Below, in pieces: positions 61,401 to 64,000 of a DNA stretch of 64,000 nt. The DNA is from Leucaena leucocephala (taxonomy: Eukaryota > Streptophyta > Magnoliopsida > Fabales > Fabaceae). The DNA is taken from positions 21,285,989 to 21,349,988 of the forward strand of contig CM073537.1 in assembly GCA_037074615.1 (NCBI GenBank). Direction: 5' to 3'. The notes under the pieces were generated by a model that was not told where the DNA came from, ran no database searches, and was given only the letters and a program-made list of their open reading frames with translations. Both the position numbers and the translations under genes were made by a program. The number at the start of each line of letters is the position of its first letter. The first letter of the stretch is position 1.

Positions 61401-62891
61401 ACTTTGATATGTGTAGTGGTGCTCTTCTATCTCCCTGTCCCTCCTTATTCCCTCTCCTAGTTGCTGATGCTTAATTTTCCTTTTGTAGGTGATAGCTTAA
61501 ATTCTTCTGTGGTTGCTATTGTCTCCGTCGACCCTGATTCCTTAAAAGCATGGGCTAATTCTGAAAGCATCGCGGTAATTTAACTAGTTTTTCTTTAAAA
61601 AATCTTCAAAAGATTTATCTGATCCATGATTATACATTTCCAACTTGGTTTTTTTCTGGGCCAGGGTGGTCCTTTATAGCATTTTATTGCAGACCTGTGG
61701 TTCTAAATAATGTACGGCATTTACATGAAAGATGTCTATTTTAAATTAATTTTCTGAGCAAATCATAAAAGCCTCCTGAGGATAAATGAAATTATGGAGA
61801 CTTACTGTGGGTTAAGATACAAGGTCAAGTAGCATAGATTTTCTGCCGAATCTCAAAATAAGGTAGGTCTGCAAATTTTAATTACAAGGGAGGAAAACCT
61901 TGTAATTTTATCAAACTTCCAGGTAGGTAATATCCTTTAGTTTTATTTTCCTAAGATTGTAAGTTGTGATTCACTGAGCTGTCACGATGGTGTGCTCATT
62001 CAGTTATTCCCTTATTTGTGCGCATGGATGTAGTATAATGATTTAGCACAACTTTGCAATGATCCAAGAACAAGGGCTGCTGTCTTGGCTGAAATGGATG
62101 CTGTTGGAAGAGAAGCTCAGGCAAGTTGTGTTGTGATTACCCATTTTATAAATCTCAGTATTAATTAATATCTAAATTATTTGTAACTACTCAATGCACT
62201 GCAGCTTAGAGGTTTCGAATTTGTGAAAGCTATCACTTTGACGCTGGAACCATTTACTATGGAAAACGGTTTGTTGACTCCAACATTCAAGGTGAGTGTT
62301 TAGCATCTACAATGGTATGTCTGATTGGAGGGAGGTTGGGGTGGGGAAGTAGAGGTGAAAATAGAAGGGAAATCTTCTACTTCTCTCGTAAAGTCACTTT
62401 TATTTCTACTTCTATTTTTTTAAGCTATTTCAGTTCTATTAAAAAGGCTTTAAAATGAAATGATAGAAGTAGAAGTAAAATCTTTTAGGCCATTTTACTC
62501 CTAGTTATAAAATTTTTGGATAATTTTAACTCTTCTCAAATTATAAAAAAAAATATTTTGGACAATTTTACCCTCAGTTATAAAAAAATTATATTAATTT
62601 CATATTTATTTCTATTCTACTAAACAAATTTTTAAAACTTATTTTTAGTCTAATTTTATTTTTACTTCTATCAAAAATTCTTCTATCTTACTAAACGTAG
62701 ACTTGATGGTAATTATCAATAGTGAATGAAGTGGGGCGCGCACACGCATATGCATATATATATATATATATATATATATGAATAAATGTGTGCATTCATC
62801 TTTTCAGATTAAGAGGCCTCAAGCGAAAGAACACTTTTCGGTGGCAATATCTAATATGTACAGTGAACTCTCCAGAGATTCATCCTTGTAA
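52422..62891 (+). CDS. LACS6: Peroxisomal long-chain acyl-CoA synthetase (LACS6/LACS7 type)
   Basis: Activates fatty acids to acyl-CoA (ATP to AMP) for peroxisomal beta-oxidation. Twenty-three exons join in phase: 52422-52536, 53822-53885, 53973-54050, 54171-54242, 54354-54435, 54534-54639, 54734-54810, 55535-55579, 55659-55745, 56619-56708, 56837-56916, 57679-57772, 58029-58117, 58200-58288, 59134-59263, 59371-59489, 60324-60447, 60537-60623, 61276-61379, 61489-61574, 62034-62120, 62205-62291 and 62808-62891. They give 691 residues (Arabidopsis paralogues about 700). The N-terminus has a PTS2 nonapeptide, RLRAIQGHL (residues 9-17). Adenylate-forming motifs are intact: YTSGTTGTPKG (263-273), EGYGMTETT (about 441), DGWLHTGDIG (about 522) and the catalytic-lysine region LLTPTFKIKRPQ near the end. 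The C-terminus is SSL, a PTS1-like tripeptide. Intron 21 is GC-AG (CAG|GCAAGT), and intron 1 ends in TAGCAG, allowing one optional alanine. LACS6 is favoured over LACS7 by the PTS2 with no SKL end. Confidence 0.94.
55923..55945. repeat. SINE target site duplication, left copy
   Basis: A 23-bp sequence (TTATTAGTAGAG then ATAATGTAAGA) repeated exactly at 56097-56119. The first two T residues may belong to the SINE tail, leaving 21 bp. Confidence 0.93.
55946..56098 (+). mobile_element. Au-like tRNA-derived SINE in LACS intron 9
   Basis: About 153 bp with Pol III box A (TGGCTCAGCGGT, 55956-55967) and box B (GGTTCGAACC, 55999-56008). The tRNA-unrelated part has CCCTGCAAAGCAGGGG, GGCTGCTTAGA, CCCTTCCCCAGCACCC and the end GGGTTGGCCCTT. 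This order matches the Au SINE family known across many plants, including the T-ending 3' terminus. An exact duplication of 21-23 bp flanks it. It is sense to the LACS gene but well away from the splice sites. Confidence 0.9.
56097..56119. repeat. SINE target site duplication, right copy
   Basis: Exact match to 55923-55945; proves a target-primed insertion of the SINE between them. Confidence 0.93.
58848..59016 (+). repeat. Tandem duplication, two copies with an 85-bp period, in LACS intron 14
   Basis: The unit begins ACTCTTATCTGCTAA and ends GGCATAGTGTTA. Copies start at 58848 and 58933 and differ by a few substitutions and single-base indels. No coding role. Confidence 0.9.
62393..62484. 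repeat. Imperfect fold-back repeat in LACS intron 22
   Basis: TTTTATTTCTACTTCTAT near 62397-62414 is mirrored by ATAGAAGTAGAAGTAAAA near 62463-62480, so the intron can form a hairpin of about 18 bp. The surrounding A/T-rich DNA to about 62700 may be a small decayed MITE, but no ends or target duplication were found. Confidence 0.5.
62754..62779. repeat. (TA)n microsatellite next to the last LACS exon
   Basis: About 13 TA units ending 28 bp before the acceptor of the final LACS exon (62808). Length changes could affect branch-point spacing; this is inference. Confidence 0.9.
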
Positions 62892-63021
62892 CAACCCCTT
62901 CTTGGAGCAGAAGCATCACGCAACTAATTGTTATACGGTGTTATATTTTTTCACAAAAATAATGCTGGAATCCTAGTATCATATTGATTCTCTCGATAAA
63001 CAGTTCTTTAAATGTTTTTAC

Positions 63022-63027
63022 AATAAA
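63022..63027 (+). terminator. Possible polyadenylation signal of the LACS gene
   Basis: AATAAA, 131 nt after the LACS stop codon. Confidence 0.35.
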
Positions 63028-64000
63028 AAACATTAAAATTTCATTTGGCAAGGCCTCGAGACTTTCTATCAAGAATCTTCATTATGTGTTGTGTTCAATC
63101 AAATAATTCTCAGACTAAATGTTCAAGATGCAACAGTTACAGCGAGTGATTCAATATTTTTTGAAGTTTAGTTTTGAATTAGAACTTTATGAGCTGAGAG
63201 TGGGCGAATTTACATTAAAAGAGCTTAATATAGTTTAAATTTGGATTATTTGGTGTTATCACAATAAAAGCAATTGGAGACCATTGTTTTATTTTAGCCT
63301 TTATAAAATATTTGTTTATTAAAAATACTTAGTATTATTTTGGTCAAAAAAATACTTAGTATTAAAATATGATAGTGCAATAAAATTTAGGATGATCGAA
63401 GAAATAAAGGCAAATTTACAAAGAAATCCAACGTTTAAATGAAAATATGGAAATACACTAAGAAGTTAAGAAGAAAATTAATAGATGCTAATTATTACTC
63501 AATTTTTTTATAAAATTATTACTCAATTGAATGTTTCATATTTGTAGCTATTACTTATATACATTCAATATTGAGTAAAACATATTTGGTTAAAAATATA
63601 TAGAGTTAAATATATGTATTGCAATAACAAATAAAAATAAATAAATTTATATGATTGTATAATTATTTTTTTGAAGAATTACAGTTATTATAATGCATAG
63701 AGCATTAAATCTGAAAAAGCAGCCTTAATTTTTATTTTGAGAAATTTGAGGGTTTACATAACTAAAGTTATTTTGACGATTCAAAATTTATAATGAATAA
63801 TTCATAAATAAATGAGGGTATGGAAAATGTTTCTTTCCTTCTCTTTCAAAGAACAAATGAAAAACTTCTTATCTCAAAATATGAAATATTGGATGGATTC
63901 CCAAATTATAGATTCAATTCCTTCCTTGCTCAGTTTCTCATATTATTTTTATTTAGACAATTAAATCCCCTCCTCACATACTCATCATATACCCTCCGTC
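63028..64000. other. AT-rich intergenic region at the right edge
   Basis: Highly AT-rich, no open frame of note and no recognised element. A gene may begin beyond the window. Confidence 0.5.

Noticed and set aside
1..64000. CRISPR arrays, prokaryotic defence genes, rRNA or organellar insertions.
   Set aside because: No spaced direct repeats, no rRNA and no run of plastid or mitochondrial genes was seen; the window is ordinary nuclear plant DNA.

Overview
This window is nuclear DNA of a flowering plant, most likely a eudicot. The genes carry many small AT-rich introns with plant-type splice sites, the intergenic DNA is AT-rich and full of plant transposons, and every recognisable protein belongs to a plant family. 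I cannot name the species. Gene models were built by joining exons at GT-AG (occasionally GC-AG) sites so that reading phase is preserved. Family assignments come from recognising the protein sequences, not from a search.

Layout. (1) 1-1804, minus: the 5' part of a cytosolic 9-type lipoxygenase, cut by the window edge. (2) 1805-6370: intergenic DNA with a TG microsatellite, a GA microsatellite, a small MITE-like element and a tRNA-derived SINE relic. (3) 6374-10614, plus: KMS1, a VMP1-type ER membrane protein, 8 exons, with a minimal AUG-stop uORF abutting the start codon. (4) 12753-19759, minus: a 19-exon ARM-repeat/BTB protein of the ARIA/ABAP1 type, convergent with KMS1. (5) 21322-30948, plus: a decayed gene for a malectin-like plus LRR protein (At1g25570 type), split by a very young Ty3/Gypsy chromovirus in opposite orientation (24883-30543). 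(6) 31833-32537, minus: an intronless DUF1645 protein. (7) 34054-35435, minus: a 5'-truncated RTE-type LINE with an 18-bp target duplication. (8) About 35.5-44.7 kb: a gene-poor stretch with a compact multi-helix structured element (37843-37960), a large MITE-like element with a purine tract, and a hAT-like non-autonomous element. (9) 45392-50397, plus: a T-type cyclin (CYCT1;3 type), 6 coding exons. (10) 52422-62891, plus: a peroxisomal long-chain acyl-CoA synthetase (LACS6/7 type), 23 exons, with an Au-like SINE in intron 9.

The genes do not form a pathway or cluster; this is ordinary plant gene order with transposon-filled spacers. LOX and LACS both handle fatty acids (9-lipoxygenation in the cytosol, acyl activation for peroxisomal beta-oxidation), but they lie over 50 kb apart and I see no sign of coordination.

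I found no clear new multi-gene system. The observations most worth checking are the structured element at 37.84-37.96 kb, the AUGUGA-AUG arrangement at the KMS1 start, the young retrotransposon whose defects are confined to the 3' end of pol, and the dual targeting signals of the LACS protein.
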